Assembly: GCF_000316035.1 (NCBI RefSeq)
Contig: NZ_ANHX01000076.1
Coordinates: forward strand, 62,001-126,000
Reading direction: 5' to 3'
Source: Paenibacillus sp. PAMC 26794
Lineage (GTDB): Bacteria > Bacillota > Bacilli > Paenibacillales > Paenibacillaceae
DNA: 64,000 nt
The position numbers and the translations under genes were made by a program. The notes under the pieces are model-generated. The model did no database searches. It saw nothing but the letters and a program-made list of their open reading frames with translations, and had not been told where the DNA came from. Of the stretch, positions 25,471 to 34,868 are shown piece after piece. Numbering within the stretch: position 1 is the first letter of the stretch; every line of letters begins with the position of its first letter.

Positions 25471-25509
25471 TGTAGAACTTATTCAAACTTTATATTCAAA
25501 CAGAGAAAC

Positions 25510-25630
25510 ACATCCTATCGGGCGAATGAGCATTCCTCTACGGATAAACCCCTCTCATCAAGTAATTCTTTAATTGGTGAAAAGGGTTTATCCAAGAGAA
25601 TGCCATATTCCAATTTAGGATGTTTTTTTA
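25510..25630 (+). repeat. long imperfect inverted repeat ending in a T-run
   Basis: Outer arms ACATCCTA (25510-25517) / TAGGATGT (25616-25623) enclose CATTC-TCT-GGATAAACCC and its complement (about 25531-25602). The whole segment can fold into one long hairpin followed by TTTTTTT. It could be an elaborate terminator of the nucleotidase gene or a miniature inverted-repeat element. Confidence 0.55.
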
Positions 25631-25857
25631 TGCTTAAAATCCACGATTCTATGGAGAAATCCATGTCTGAATTGGCTCTATGCTCTGGTTACCGCTTAGT
25701 GTTCAGAATTTGGTGAGGGCTCTAAAGTAAAATGGTAAGGCAAGCCATATGAACTTGATGAATTTTATCATTTTCTGTTGTAGGGATGGAATGGCCAAAG
25801 GAAAGGGAAAAAGTTTCTGGTTGCTGCAAAAATTTTAGAAGTGGAGGAGATTTTCGT

Positions 25858-28800
25858 TTGAAACAAAAACGCAATATAGGTAAACCGTTATTGTCTTTAT
25901 TTCTGGCAATGTTGCTCGTCTTGCAGACAGTGATATACTCCACCGCCGCATATGCGGAGAGTGTGCCAACCGATTCCGGAATGGAAGCGGTCAGTGAATC
26001 TGACTCACCGAGTGCCGACGAACCGCTTTCGGTACCTGAGGCAGTGCAAGAGGAACCGCTTTCGGTACCCGAGGCAATGTACAAAGCACCGAACAATTTC
26101 GTAGCGATGGCGGCAGTCCCAACGGACAAAACAGCGGTATTTATGGAATCTAATTCAACCTTTCCGCTGGAAGTGACGCAGGGGAATGCTGTTATTAATC
26201 CAAACGGTATTATTCAGGGTAGACAGCCCTTTACGCTCAAATCGGAAGGTCTCAAGATACCAGTGAATGGTGATGACCCAAATCCAACTAATGCAGATCC
26301 TGAGAAATACATGCAAAAGGGTGACTGGATCGAGCTAAAAAGAGAAGATTACTTCAAGGAAGTGATGCTGCCAACAGCTACTAAAACCTTGAATGCACAG
26401 ACGGAATCAGGTACAAAACAGCTGGGTACCGCCTATTTCACTCCAAATAGCATCAAGATTGTATTTAACGGTGATGATAATTTTTTCAATGGAGTTGGAC
26501 GAGGTATTGCCTTCAGCTTTGAATCTACTGCCAATGCAGATATAACGGGACTAGCGTATGGCGATAAAAAGCCAATCAACATCTTTGGTGGTGCATATCA
26601 GCTAGAGAACCCAGATGTTACAGCAGAGTATAACATTACTTTAAGCTCGCCTGGAATGATCAGGTGGGATCAGTATGGTTACCGCGGGATTCAGCCAGCG
26701 CAATTGGTTGAAGGTGCAATTACTTGGGAGTCAAACGTCTCTGCATTCGATCAGTTTGATAAAACAGTCAAATTGCCGTTAGACGGGAAGACATTCTATA
26801 CGAATCCGACCACTTATAATACGGGTTTTGGAAATGTCCGTGGTATCTATATGGAGGGTTCATTCAAAGTAAACGGCCAAAATGTAACGCCAGTCATTGG
26901 GGCCGACGGATCGCTGACTTACATATTTCCGCAGGAAACAGGTCTAGATCCAAAGGTTGAATATAAAACATGGATTCCAAAGGAAGCTTATTATTACGAA
27001 CATCGGAATCCGCCAAACAATCTTGGTCGCAGCTACCGGGACATGAATGGCAAAGTGGAACTGAGACAGGACAACAACATGTTGGTACAGGCAGGTCAGG
27101 AGATTTCTTTTGCTCCCGACTGGATTCAAGCCAGCGCTTCGTATGACCATGCGAATGAAACCATTACATGGAAAGTCACAGTTAACCAATATAACAAAAA
27201 AGGATTAAAGAACTTTACGATCACCAATGTACTGCCTGCTGGGCTGGAATTTGAATCGGCTGCATGGCAGACGTGGGTAGATGGCGTTGTATCTGGGGAA
27301 ACGCCAATTACACCAGATTCGAACGGCGTTTATTCCTTCGGGGATATTAACGGAAAAGTCGAATTGTTGATTAAAAGCAAGGCAATAAGTGGTTCCAGCT
27401 TCCAAATTGACCCTCGTGCCAACTGGAATTTGGATACACCAGGGGTTATACAGAACAACGATGTAATGACGGGTAAAAGACCAATTGCTGTGACGGATGA
27501 GGCGAGCGTCAGCATTGGCGCACACACGTTTACAAAAACAGGCGCAGTATCAACCGAGGATTATAACCTGGGAAGTATCACGTGGACCGTTAATCTAGCA
27601 CCACAGTATGCCTTACCTAACGCGGCAATATACGATGTCCTTGTGCATGGCGGTGACTTGAACGTCTTGGACAACGCTGTAGATGAAACCAGCGAGGTGA
27701 GTGCGGAGACAATTGCGAAAATTAAAGCAAATATCACTTCTGCGCAGCTTTGGAAGCAGTACAAAGCGGGAACTCTGAAGTCGAATGCAACCGGATTGAC
27801 TATGAAAGCTATTCCATTAACCGTTGACGGTAAAGTGGTGGCGGATTTGATCAAGGTGACCGGATACACCGAAGAAGCTGCATCCTTCAGCTTCCGTGCA
27901 CTTGAGACCAACCCGAACATTCTCTTCAGACAGGATATTAACGCAGGGAAAGCTGTTTGGAATCGGGCTTTGCTCATTGATGGCGAAACCGTAAAAAAAG
28001 CAGATAACAGCGCCAACCTACACCTGCGTATGTTGAACAAGGATATGCTCTTTGTTTCGAAGCCATTAAAAGTAGATGGTACTTTTGACAATGTGACGCC
28101 GAATAACGTTAGCAGTTACATTAGAAATGATAACAATGAAGCATGGACGATTTCTAGCTATGACAGGACAACCAAAACGGTCACATTCCGTTTAGGGGTT
28201 AATATGCCTGGATATAACACAGAAGAAATGGCTAAGGATGGCGGTAATCGAGTCATTAGTAATATTAAGCTAGTAGATACACTTCCCGAAGGCTGGGAAT
28301 TCGTTCCTTTCTCTGAAACTAAGGACTTTGAGCTTTGGAAAGGATTTTCGGACAATGGTGCAGGAACAGAATATGGTGTTAGAAACGATGCTAGAGCTCT
28401 AATAGAACCAGGTACTAGTTCTCATGTAGTCCATTTTTCACACATTGGAAACGAGGGTACTTTCACCTTCTCCAAGTTGGAGAGTCCTTATATCATTCTG
28501 GTGAAGGCAAGACCTTCCAACGATGCTCTGCAGAAGTATTTAGAGGAATACACCATCAACGGTACAGACAAACAGGTGCTGTATAACAAAGCCGACCTTC
28601 ATATGACATGGGGTGGAGTGGAGAAGGTTGTCACCGAACAGCGCAAAGTTATTGTACCTATTCAGACCCTTGGAAAGTCGGTAACTAAGCCAGTTCCAGG
28701 AGTGCTGGAATGGACGGTGAACTATACCCCGCCATTTAACATGAAGCCGGGTGTTTATTTGCAGGATACCCTGGGTGCAGGCATGAATTTGCGTTATGAA

Positions 28801-31800
28801 GAAAACGGAAAGCTTGTGCTGACATCACCTAGTATGGCAGTCTATCCTGCTAAATTGACCGCAAGCGGCACTCTTGAACGAGAGGGCGCAGCACTGGACC
28901 TCAGCGACCCGAATGCTGAAGTTCAAGTAGAAGCTGCACCAGGCACGGGTGGCGCTACGGTTCTAACATTTAAAATGGACGACCCTAATCAGCTTTACCA
29001 GTTTGTGTACCAAACAGAAGTTGATCCATCTAAAGCGAAAGCTGGAGACACAATGGGCAACGAGGTAAAACTGGAGGGCGATGACAATCTGAAATCTGTC
29101 AGTGCCAGAAGCGAAAGCACGCTGGACAGTTCGGACGTAGCCGGCAGTTCAAGTTCCAATGCTCTGTTGCCTCTGAAAAAGGTCGATCCCAATGGCAATC
29201 CGCTAAAAGACGTAGAGTTTACACTCTATAAGAAAGACGGCGGAACTATAATCACCAAAGGAAAAACCGATAGCGGGGGGAAACTTAATCTGCTATTCCC
29301 TGATCCAGGGTATTATGAGCTGAAAGAAACTTATATTGACACCAATACTTGGCTGCCAACTACAAGAGTATACCAAGTATATGTAGGGAATACGCCAGGG
29401 AAGCCCATCTGGGTAGACGGGGTGAAATTAACCTCTGATCATCCGCTGATCGTGCCTACTCCGGCCCAAGGCAAGCTGACCATTACCAGTAAGGTGGAAG
29501 GCAACGGCAGTGATCCGGACAAAGAGTTCGAGTACACTGTGACCATCACCGGGGAAGGTAAGGACAGAGAGTATACCTATAAAAAGTCGGATGATACGTT
29601 TGACACGATTAAGAGCGGAGACAAGATTGCCCTCAAGCACGGGGAATCTGTGACGTTCCCAGCATTGCCTGCGGATCTGGTCTATACCGTAACCGAGGCT
29701 GATTATACATCCGTTGACGGTTATACGACGATACCGGGTACGAGAGAGCTGTCTGGCTCAATCGTGAATAAAGGTGATCACAAGGCGGACTTCATCAATG
29801 GACGGACCGTTAACAAGCTGACCATCAGCAATACGGTCATGGGCAACGGCGGCGATAAGACGAAGGAGTTCGAGTACACCGTCAACTTTGAGGGTGCAGG
29901 CAAAGAGGCAAGCTACTCTTACTTGAAGACGGACGGCAGCACAGGTTCGATCAAGTCCGGCGGTACCTTCCGCCTCAAGGATGGAGAGACACTGGATATT
30001 TTGGGCCTGCCTAAGAATCTGAAATACACAGTTACCCAACAAGATTACACAACCGATGAATACATGACTACTCCTGAGGAACGGTACTATACCGGAGTCA
30101 TGAAAGGCATTGATGAAGATGCCCCATTCACGAACGTGCGAGTTTTGAAGGGCGGCCTATTAATCAGCAACACAGTTAAAGGCAAAGATGAAGACAAGAA
30201 GAAGCTGTTTAAGTACACGGTTGCCTTCACAGGCGAGGGATCGGACGAATCCTACGTCTATGAGAAGTCAGACGGCAGCAAGGGCATGATTAAGAGCGGT
30301 GAGAGCTTCGAGCTTACAGATGGCCAGACGCTCATTGTCCAAGGGCTTCCAACCAATCTTCAGTACAAAGTGACCCAAGATGACTATACGGAAGATGGCT
30401 ATGTGACTGATCCAGAGAGTCTCATTCACATTGGCACTATTCCAGAGAAAAAATTGTCTGAAGCACACTTTGCCAATACCCGACCGTATCTGGAAGGCGT
30501 GCTGCGTAACAATAACACAGGAGAAGTCATTCCGAATGCACCGATTACGGTAACCGATCTGAAGACAGGCGAAGAGATTCAGACGCAGACGAATGAGAAG
30601 GGTGAATATTCAATTCCAGCCGTAGCGGATACCGACTATACGATCAGATATACGAAGTTGTATCGGGTAGGCGGTAAGGATGTACCTGTTGAGTTTACGC
30701 AGAAAGCAAATGTGAACAACAGTGTAACGGACGAGACTGTTCCAGCGGACATTACGGCCGTGGGGATCATTCTGTTCAAACAACTGGATGGAACAACAGT
30801 GCTATTCAACGATTTGTTGACTAGCCAGATGCATATCTATTTGAAAGACAAGGATGGCATTTATATTAAGGAAAACGGCCAACCTAAAGCATTTCCTATG
30901 GCGTCGAATGGAACTTTCTCTGTGGAAGGGCTAAGCGAGCAGAGGTACACAATGGAAGTTCGCTATCAAGTTGAGACAGGCGAGGAATTGCTCCTCAAAG
31001 TGGCGCAACTTGACGTTAAAGCTAATGGAGAGCTGAATATTTCAGAGGAATTAGTTGACCCTTACGGTACGGTCTATGATGAAACGACAGGAGATGCCGT
31101 CACTGGCAAGAAAATTGATGGAGCCAAAGTTACACTGTATTATGCGGATACGCAGCGGAATAGAGATAAAGGTCGTATTCCGGGTACAAAAGTAACGCTT
31201 CCTGCGGTTCCAAATTTCCCGCCGCACGACAATAAGAGCCCAGAGCAAGATAGCGATGCAAATGGCTTTTATGCGTACATGGTTTTCCCTGAAGCGGATT
31301 ACTATCTGATCGTAACGAAGGACGGATACGAAACGCACACAAGTGGTACCATTTCAGTCGATTTTGACATTGTTAGGTATGATGTGCCAATGAAGCCAAT
31401 TAGTTCTGGTGGCGGCCCTGGCGGCAATGGTAACAACGAAGGCGGCACCGTAACGCCTGGTCCAGGCACGGTAACGCCTGATCCAGGCACGGTAACGCCT
31501 GATCCAGGCACGGTAACGCCTGATCCAGGCACGGTAACGCCTGATCCAGGCACGGTAACGCCTGATCCAGGCACGGTAACGCCTAATCCAGGCACGGTAA
31601 CGCCAGATCCGGGCACGGTAACGCCAGATCCGGGCACGGTAACGCCAGATCCAGGCACGGTAACGCCTGATCCAGGAACTGTAACGCCTGAACCAGGCAA
31701 TGGAACGTCCGAGCCAGGCAATGGTAACGATCAGCTTAAGAACGATAGCAACGAGTTGGACGATGCTCCGAAAACTGGAGACAACAGCGTAACGCCAATG

Positions 31801-31884
31801 ATTTACGTGGCTTTGGCTCTGATGTCCTTGATGACGATTGTGCTCTGCCTATTCGGTAACAAGAAGAACAAGCATATTCAATGA
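25858..31884 (+). CDS. giant cell-wall-anchored adhesin with isopeptide-type repeats and sortase signal
   Basis: A 2008-residue surface protein. A long hydrophobic signal peptide (about residues 1-35, ending AYAES) leads to a large MSCRAMM-like N-terminal region, beta-rich domains with SYDHANETITWKVTVNQ-type blocks, and a SpaA-like domain (LKKVDPNGNPLKDVEFTLYK). Three tandem domains of about 110 residues with KEFEYTV and YTVT.DYT follow, then Cna-B-like modules, 12 copies of GTVTPDP, and the sorting signal APKTGD with a membrane helix and a basic tail. TTG 25858 is chosen: GGAGGAG at 25843-25849 lies 8 nt upstream, and translation from 25786 would precede the signal peptide with hydrophilic residues. 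The class B sortase gene follows after 19 nt. Confidence 0.88.
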   Translation: MKQKRNIGKPLLSLFLAMLLVLQTVIYSTAAYAESVPTDSGMEAVSESDSPSADEPLSVPEAVQEEPLSVPEAMYKAPNNFVAMAAVPTDKTAVFMESNSTFPLEVTQGNAVINPNGIIQGRQPFTLKSEGLKIPVNGDDPNPTNADPEKYMQKGDWIELKREDYFKEVMLPTATKTLNAQTESGTKQLGTAYFTPNSIKIVFNGDDNFFNGVGRGIAFSFESTANADITGLAYGDKKPINIFGGAYQLENPDVTAEYNITLSSPGMIRWDQYGYRGIQPAQLVEGAITWESNVSAFDQFDKTVKLPLDGKTFYTNPTTYNTGFGNVRGIYMEGSFKVNGQNVTPVIGADGSLTYIFPQETGLDPKVEYKTWIPKEAYYYEHRNPPNNLGRSYRDMNGKVELRQDNNMLVQAGQEISFAPDWIQASASYDHANETITWKVTVNQYNKKGLKNFTITNVLPAGLEFESAAWQTWVDGVVSGETPITPDSNGVYSFGDINGKVELLIKSKAISGSSFQIDPRANWNLDTPGVIQNNDVMTGKRPIAVTDEASVSIGAHTFTKTGAVSTEDYNLGSITWTVNLAPQYALPNAAIYDVLVHGGDLNVLDNAVDETSEVSAETIAKIKANITSAQLWKQYKAGTLKSNATGLTMKAIPLTVDGKVVADLIKVTGYTEEAASFSFRALETNPNILFRQDINAGKAVWNRALLIDGETVKKADNSANLHLRMLNKDMLFVSKPLKVDGTFDNVTPNNVSSYIRNDNNEAWTISSYDRTTKTVTFRLGVNMPGYNTEEMAKDGGNRVISNIKLVDTLPEGWEFVPFSETKDFELWKGFSDNGAGTEYGVRNDARALIEPGTSSHVVHFSHIGNEGTFTFSKLESPYIILVKARPSNDALQKYLEEYTINGTDKQVLYNKADLHMTWGGVEKVVTEQRKVIVPIQTLGKSVTKPVPGVLEWTVNYTPPFNMKPGVYLQDTLGAGMNLRYEENGKLVLTSPSMAVYPAKLTASGTLEREGAALDLSDPNAEVQVEAAPGTGGATVLTFKMDDPNQLYQFVYQTEVDPSKAKAGDTMGNEVKLEGDDNLKSVSARSESTLDSSDVAGSSSSNALLPLKKVDPNGNPLKDVEFTLYKKDGGTIITKGKTDSGGKLNLLFPDPGYYELKETYIDTNTWLPTTRVYQVYVGNTPGKPIWVDGVKLTSDHPLIVPTPAQGKLTITSKVEGNGSDPDKEFEYTVTITGEGKDREYTYKKSDDTFDTIKSGDKIALKHGESVTFPALPADLVYTVTEADYTSVDGYTTIPGTRELSGSIVNKGDHKADFINGRTVNKLTISNTVMGNGGDKTKEFEYTVNFEGAGKEASYSYLKTDGSTGSIKSGGTFRLKDGETLDILGLPKNLKYTVTQQDYTTDEYMTTPEERYYTGVMKGIDEDAPFTNVRVLKGGLLISNTVKGKDEDKKKLFKYTVAFTGEGSDESYVYEKSDGSKGMIKSGESFELTDGQTLIVQGLPTNLQYKVTQDDYTEDGYVTDPESLIHIGTIPEKKLSEAHFANTRPYLEGVLRNNNTGEVIPNAPITVTDLKTGEEIQTQTNEKGEYSIPAVADTDYTIRYTKLYRVGGKDVPVEFTQKANVNNSVTDETVPADITAVGIILFKQLDGTTVLFNDLLTSQMHIYLKDKDGIYIKENGQPKAFPMASNGTFSVEGLSEQRYTMEVRYQVETGEELLLKVAQLDVKANGELNISEELVDPYGTVYDETTGDAVTGKKIDGAKVTLYYADTQRNRDKGRIPGTKVTLPAVPNFPPHDNKSPEQDSDANGFYAYMVFPEADYYLIVTKDGYETHTSGTISVDFDIVRYDVPMKPISSGGGPGGNGNNEGGTVTPGPGTVTPDPGTVTPDPGTVTPDPGTVTPDPGTVTPDPGTVTPNPGTVTPDPGTVTPDPGTVTPDPGTVTPDPGTVTPEPGNGTSEPGNGNDQLKNDSNELDDAPKTGDNSVTPMIYVALALMSLMTIVLCLFGNKKNKHIQ
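31444..31695 (+). repeat. 12 tandem 21-bp units encoding GTVTPDP
   Basis: Twelve 21-bp units encode GTVTP(D/G/N/E)P. They form a proline-rich wall-spanning stalk before the sorting signal. Units 2-6 are nearly identical in DNA, so copy number is likely to vary by slippage. Variation at the third unit position (CCT/CCA) marks older and newer copies. Confidence 0.92.
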
Positions 31885-31903
31885 CTGGAAAGGCGGTAAG
31901 AGC

Positions 31904-32680
31904 ATGAGCAAAACAAAAAAAATTCTTATCGCCGTTTCTTTCCTTGTGTTGGTCTTTTCTCTCGTCAATATGACGAGGATTTTTCTGAGAGATTATGCCG
32001 AGCAGCAGAAAATCTCAGAGTTGACCAAGGTTTGGAGGGATAGTTCGGGTAAAGGCGGAGGGGATACATTCCCCTCACTTTTGTTTAATAAGGCGAATGA
32101 GCCGGTCATACTTCCTGAATTCCGAGAGCTTTACGAGAGGAATCCGGACATTGTTGGATGGCTCAAGATTGATGGCACTCGAATTGAGTACCCCGTTATG
32201 CAGAATCCCCAGGATGCAGAGTACTATCTCGATCATGATTTTGATAAAAAAGAAAACCATGGTGGCCTCCCTTTTTTGGATAAGCATAGTCAGACCCACA
32301 GTTCGGACATTTTGCTGATTCATGGACATCACATGAAAAGCGGCTGGATGTTTAAAGATTTAATGAAGTACAAGAACAAAAGCTTTTATCAAGAACATGC
32401 TACGTTCCAGTTTAGTACGCTTTACGAAAAGGAAGAGTATGAGATTGTTGCCGTTATTCTGTCAAAAGTTTATCGCAAATCGGACGACGTGTTTAAATAC
32501 TACCAGATTGAGAATGTAAGTACGCCCGTCGAGTTCGATTCATATGTTCAGAATATCAAAAAACTCTCTCTTTATGACACAGGTGTAACAGCACAGTATG
32601 GTGACAAGCTTATTGTGCTGTCCACATGCGAGTATTCGACCGAAAACGGTAGGCTGGCGGTGGTGACCCGAAAGCGTTAA
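31904..32680 (+). CDS. srtB: class B sortase
   Basis: A membrane-anchored transpeptidase of 258 residues that cleaves a sorting signal and joins the protein to the cell wall. One N-terminal membrane helix (residues 6-27) precedes the catalytic domain. Class B features include NPDIVGWLKIDGTRIEYPVMQ, DAEYYLDHDF, the catalytic His in GHHM (142-143), C242 in LSTC and R250. ATG 31904 begins SKTKK and gives the normal membrane topology. It lies 19 nt after the adhesin gene, whose APKTGD signal is its likely substrate, although class B enzymes usually cut NPxTx-type motifs. Confidence 0.88.
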   Translation: MSKTKKILIAVSFLVLVFSLVNMTRIFLRDYAEQQKISELTKVWRDSSGKGGGDTFPSLLFNKANEPVILPEFRELYERNPDIVGWLKIDGTRIEYPVMQNPQDAEYYLDHDFDKKENHGGLPFLDKHSQTHSSDILLIHGHHMKSGWMFKDLMKYKNKSFYQEHATFQFSTLYEKEEYEIVAVILSKVYRKSDDVFKYYQIENVSTPVEFDSYVQNIKKLSLYDTGVTAQYGDKLIVLSTCEYSTENGRLAVVTRKR

Positions 32681-32718
32681 TTGACGATGCTGAAACACAA
32701 AATCAATCTGCTTTATTT

Positions 32719-32748
32719 CGCGTTCTCTACTTAGAGGACGCGATTTTT
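32719..32748 (+). terminator. rho-independent terminator of the adhesin-sortase operon
   Basis: Stem CGCGTTCTCT / AGAGGACGCG with loop ACTT, followed by ATTTTT. Confidence 0.85.
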
Positions 32749-32762
32749 CTTGTCCCCGAAAT

Positions 32763-32828
32763 AAGGTGCTCATGGACATGTGGCTTGAGGAATTGCGCAG
32801 ATCGATAAATTCTGACGAATCCAACGAG
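32763..32828 (+). pseudogene. internally deleted remnant of an Eis-like acetyltransferase gene
   Basis: Positions 32763-32799 match 35148-35184 of the intact acetyltransferase gene almost exactly. Positions 32803-32827 match its last codons and the bases just past the stop (35976-35999). About 800 bases of the gene are missing between the two parts. This is the scar of a former paralogue or of a duplicated segment. Confidence 0.8.
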
Positions 32829-32947
32829 TATCGAGGATGTATACATTTGAGATGAGGACATGAAGGCCTGTTGCAGTCGTCAAAATGGGATATGGCGGGT
32901 TAAATCGACAAATCTATGTTTCTATGATAGGGTTGAAGCATCCCATA

Positions 32948-32975
32948 GGCATTCTACTCTTCGGAGTAGAGTGCC
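32948..32975 (+). other. 12-bp hairpin with TTCG tetraloop upstream of the L25/Ctc gene
   Basis: GGCATTCTACTC / GAGTAGAGTGCC (one G-U) closed by TTCG, an exceptionally stable RNA loop. There is no T-run, so it is more likely an RNA structure in a leader than a terminator. Confidence 0.6.
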
Positions 32976-33049
32976 TTCATGTATATTATGGGAGCTTACA
33001 TTAAATGTATTTTAAAATCAATTGGATCGTATATGGAGGTGGTGATGCT

Positions 33050-33136
33050 ATGTTTCTCTCTTTAGCCCCATTAGGGGATGGTTGGATGGTTATAAAAAAT
33101 GTGAAAATATTGTTTAATAAAGAGGAGCGAACATAG
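33050..33136 (+). CDS. 28-codon upstream ORF coupled to the L25/Ctc gene
   Basis: ATG 33050 lies 5-8 nt after GGAGGTGGTG, the strongest ribosome site in this region. The 28-residue product has a hydrophobic start and a basic end. Its TAG (33134-33136) ends one base before the ATG of the L25 gene and covers that gene's own ribosome site GAGGAG. Such placement suggests translational coupling. A GCCCC/GGGG hairpin lies within it. Whether the peptide itself has a role is unknown. Confidence 0.55.
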   Translation: MFLSLAPLGDGWMVIKNVKILFNKEERT

Positions 33137-33137
33137 C

Positions 33138-33683
33138 ATGACTACTAGTTTTCAGGCGGAGACCCGCATTCCATTAAATACATCCCGACTTCGGGATCTA
33201 CGTAAATCCGGGCGTTTGCCAGGTATTGTTTTTGGCAGAAATACGGAGAATGAGATGATTCATATTCCAACAATAGAATTTCATAAATGGTTGAAGCAAG
33301 GAGCGTCTGGTTTTATTGAATTGCAGTTTGAAGAGAAAGGCTCATTGACCGTATTATTAGAAGACCTTCAACGGGATTCGGTTACACGAGATTTGATTCA
33401 TGTGGATTTTCAACAGGTGCAGACCAATGAGATTATGCGCACTAAAATTCCTGTCAAGTTCAATGGCACACCGATTGGCACAAAACAGGGCGGAGTCGTG
33501 CAAGTTCAATTAGCTTCCATTGAAGTGGAGGCATTGCCGAGACACTTGCCAACGTCGATTGAATTTGACATTAGTGCTATGGAACTTGGAGAAACGTTAC
33601 ATGTAAGTGATGCTACGTTTGCACCAGATGTGACGGTTATCTCTGAGGGGAATGAGTCTCTTCTCTCTGTAGTTAAACCTTAA
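33138..33683 (+). CDS. 50S ribosomal protein L25 / general stress protein Ctc
   Basis: L25/Ctc binds 5S rRNA in the large ribosomal subunit. This 181-residue protein has the N-terminal L25 beta-barrel (RLRDLRKSGRLPGIVFG, then LEDLQRDSVTRDLIHVDFQQV) and a TL5/Ctc C-terminal domain (VKFNGTPIGTKQGGVVQVQL, EALPRHLPTSIEFDIS). It is shorter than the usual Bacillus Ctc (about 200 residues). It is not in the usual context between prs and pth, so it may be a second copy; this cannot be settled from the window. Confidence 0.9.
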   Translation: MTTSFQAETRIPLNTSRLRDLRKSGRLPGIVFGRNTENEMIHIPTIEFHKWLKQGASGFIELQFEEKGSLTVLLEDLQRDSVTRDLIHVDFQQVQTNEIMRTKIPVKFNGTPIGTKQGGVVQVQLASIEVEALPRHLPTSIEFDISAMELGETLHVSDATFAPDVTVISEGNESLLSVVKP

Positions 33684-33717
33684 CAATTCCAAATTCGCAA
33701 AGCTGAATAAGTCAAAA

Positions 33718-33752
33718 TTAACCGTACGGGTGATCATCCGTACGGTTAATTT
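33718..33752. terminator. rho-independent terminator, possibly bidirectional
   Basis: Perfect 12-bp stem TTAACCGTACGG / CCGTACGGTTAA, followed by a short T-rich tail. Confidence 0.7.
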
Positions 33753-33859
33753 GTGCTGATTACGAGATGTTGGCGTGCTCCCATCCTCACAAGGCGGGTA
33801 GTCTGGAATTCACCCCACGTATGTCTTTTGCTCGCGTACAGGCGCAATGATCCTGATAT

Positions 33860-34366
33860 TTGGCTACCCTTTCAAAGTTCATTCGCAAAATTCAGGTGTA
33901 CGAGGCGTATCAGACGTTCTATCAGTATTATGTGGCAGGAGAAAAGAGAGATGACGTCTATCCCTTCTTTGTATACTCCATTTCTATTGTTTCAGATCAA
34001 GAAAGTTCAGGATTTTTTGTGAAAAATGAAGGTGTTTCTTATCCATATCACGGACAGTGGGCAGAGGATGAACTGTCCTGTATCTTGATTTCATTTCCAA
34101 AAGGTTTTCAAGTTAATTCGGAAGATGAAAAAGGAAAGTACTATATTTATGAGGATATCCGGGGCCATAAGCCGCTGACCTATGCGTTTTTCGATGAAAT
34201 AAGAGACTCTATCAAAAAAATGACTAAACCGCTTCGCTTCTCAGCCCATGATGCCAATGCGATGAAGGAACAGAAACCCTCTGTGCGTATAAGCCATGAT
34301 GCAATGCACGACTTGAGCCAATCGTGGATATTCGATAAATATGGACTTGTAATTCATGGCAAATAG
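33860..34366 (+). CDS. uncharacterised protein, start uncertain, possibly 5'-truncated
   Basis: The frame encodes up to 168 residues with coding-like composition (YEAYQTFYQYYVAGEKRDDVYPFFVYSIS and a C-terminal WIFDKYGLVIHGK). An in-frame TGA at 33854 lies two codons before the only early start, TTG 33860, and no ribosome site is present, so the true N-terminus may have been lost or frameshifted. It is followed after 12 nt by a small membrane-protein gene. I recognise no family. Confidence 0.45.
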   Translation: MATLSKFIRKIQVYEAYQTFYQYYVAGEKRDDVYPFFVYSISIVSDQESSGFFVKNEGVSYPYHGQWAEDELSCILISFPKGFQVNSEDEKGKYYIYEDIRGHKPLTYAFFDEIRDSIKKMTKPLRFSAHDANAMKEQKPSVRISHDAMHDLSQSWIFDKYGLVIHGK

Positions 34367-34378
34367 GAGGGGGCCGAA

Positions 34379-34656
34379 ATGATGTTCGCCCTAAAGATGA
34401 TCTGTACCTGGGTACTGCTCGCTGCCTCATGTTCCGCAGTATGGTGGAGCTTCAGAACAGAAAAGCTTATAACCATCTCATGGCTGGCGTTTCTGCTACC
34501 GGCTGTCTTCCAGCTAGCGACCGCCTTCCGAATCGGTCCAAGCCAAGCAAAGTCACTCATTGGTTCGGCTGCATCAATCTAGTGTCCGCTGCCCTTGTGG
34601 GTGCGGGTGTCTGGTATCTAGTCCAAATAGCCAATTCATATCGAAGGGGCAAATGA
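34379..34656 (+). pseudogene. small membrane protein, probably frameshifted
   Basis: ATG 34379 behind GGAGGGGG starts a frame with two hydrophobic helices that stops at 34582. Another frame, from about 34550, continues with a third clear hydrophobic helix (LVSAALVGAGVWYLVQIA) to TGA 34656. A one-base shift near 34545-34555 would join the two into a protein of about 91 residues with three membrane helices. If the shift is natural, only the shorter 67-residue form is made. Confidence 0.4.
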
Positions 34657-34684
34657 TCAACGAATGGAAAGGGGAACTCTAATC

Positions 34685-34777
34685 ATGAAGCCAATGCAAG
34701 AAATAGAGACACTGGCCATAGAGATCGCCGCTGCCGCCAGAACGTCTTTGTGCGCTCTTTTTGAAAAAGCGGAGTAG
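34685..34777 (+). CDS. 30-codon small ORF
   Basis: ATG follows AAAGGGGAA by about 11 nt. The Ala-rich helical product (IETLAIEIAAAARTSLCALFEKAE) has no known family. It may be the start of a decayed gene, as the surrounding 1.5 kb contains other remnants. Confidence 0.25.
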   Translation: MKPMQEIETLAIEIAAAARTSLCALFEKAE

Positions 34778-34868
34778 ATCATGGTGTTGGGAAGGATACT
34801 GAGTATACTTCTAGAATTAATGTTTTGGAAGGCAGTTTATCAATTTTGATGTTGAAAGGGTATGGCAA

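Noticed and set aside
31444..31695. Regular short repeats considered as a CRISPR array
   Set aside because: The units are contiguous, have no spacers, and are in frame within an adhesin gene.
31302..31721. 139-codon minus-strand frame of GSGVTVP repeats
   Set aside because: It is the antisense reading of the 21-bp adhesin repeats and has no ribosome site.
32719..32990. sigma-B promoter for the Ctc/L25 gene
   Set aside because: No GTTT-N12-15-GGGTAT arrangement with correct spacing was found upstream.
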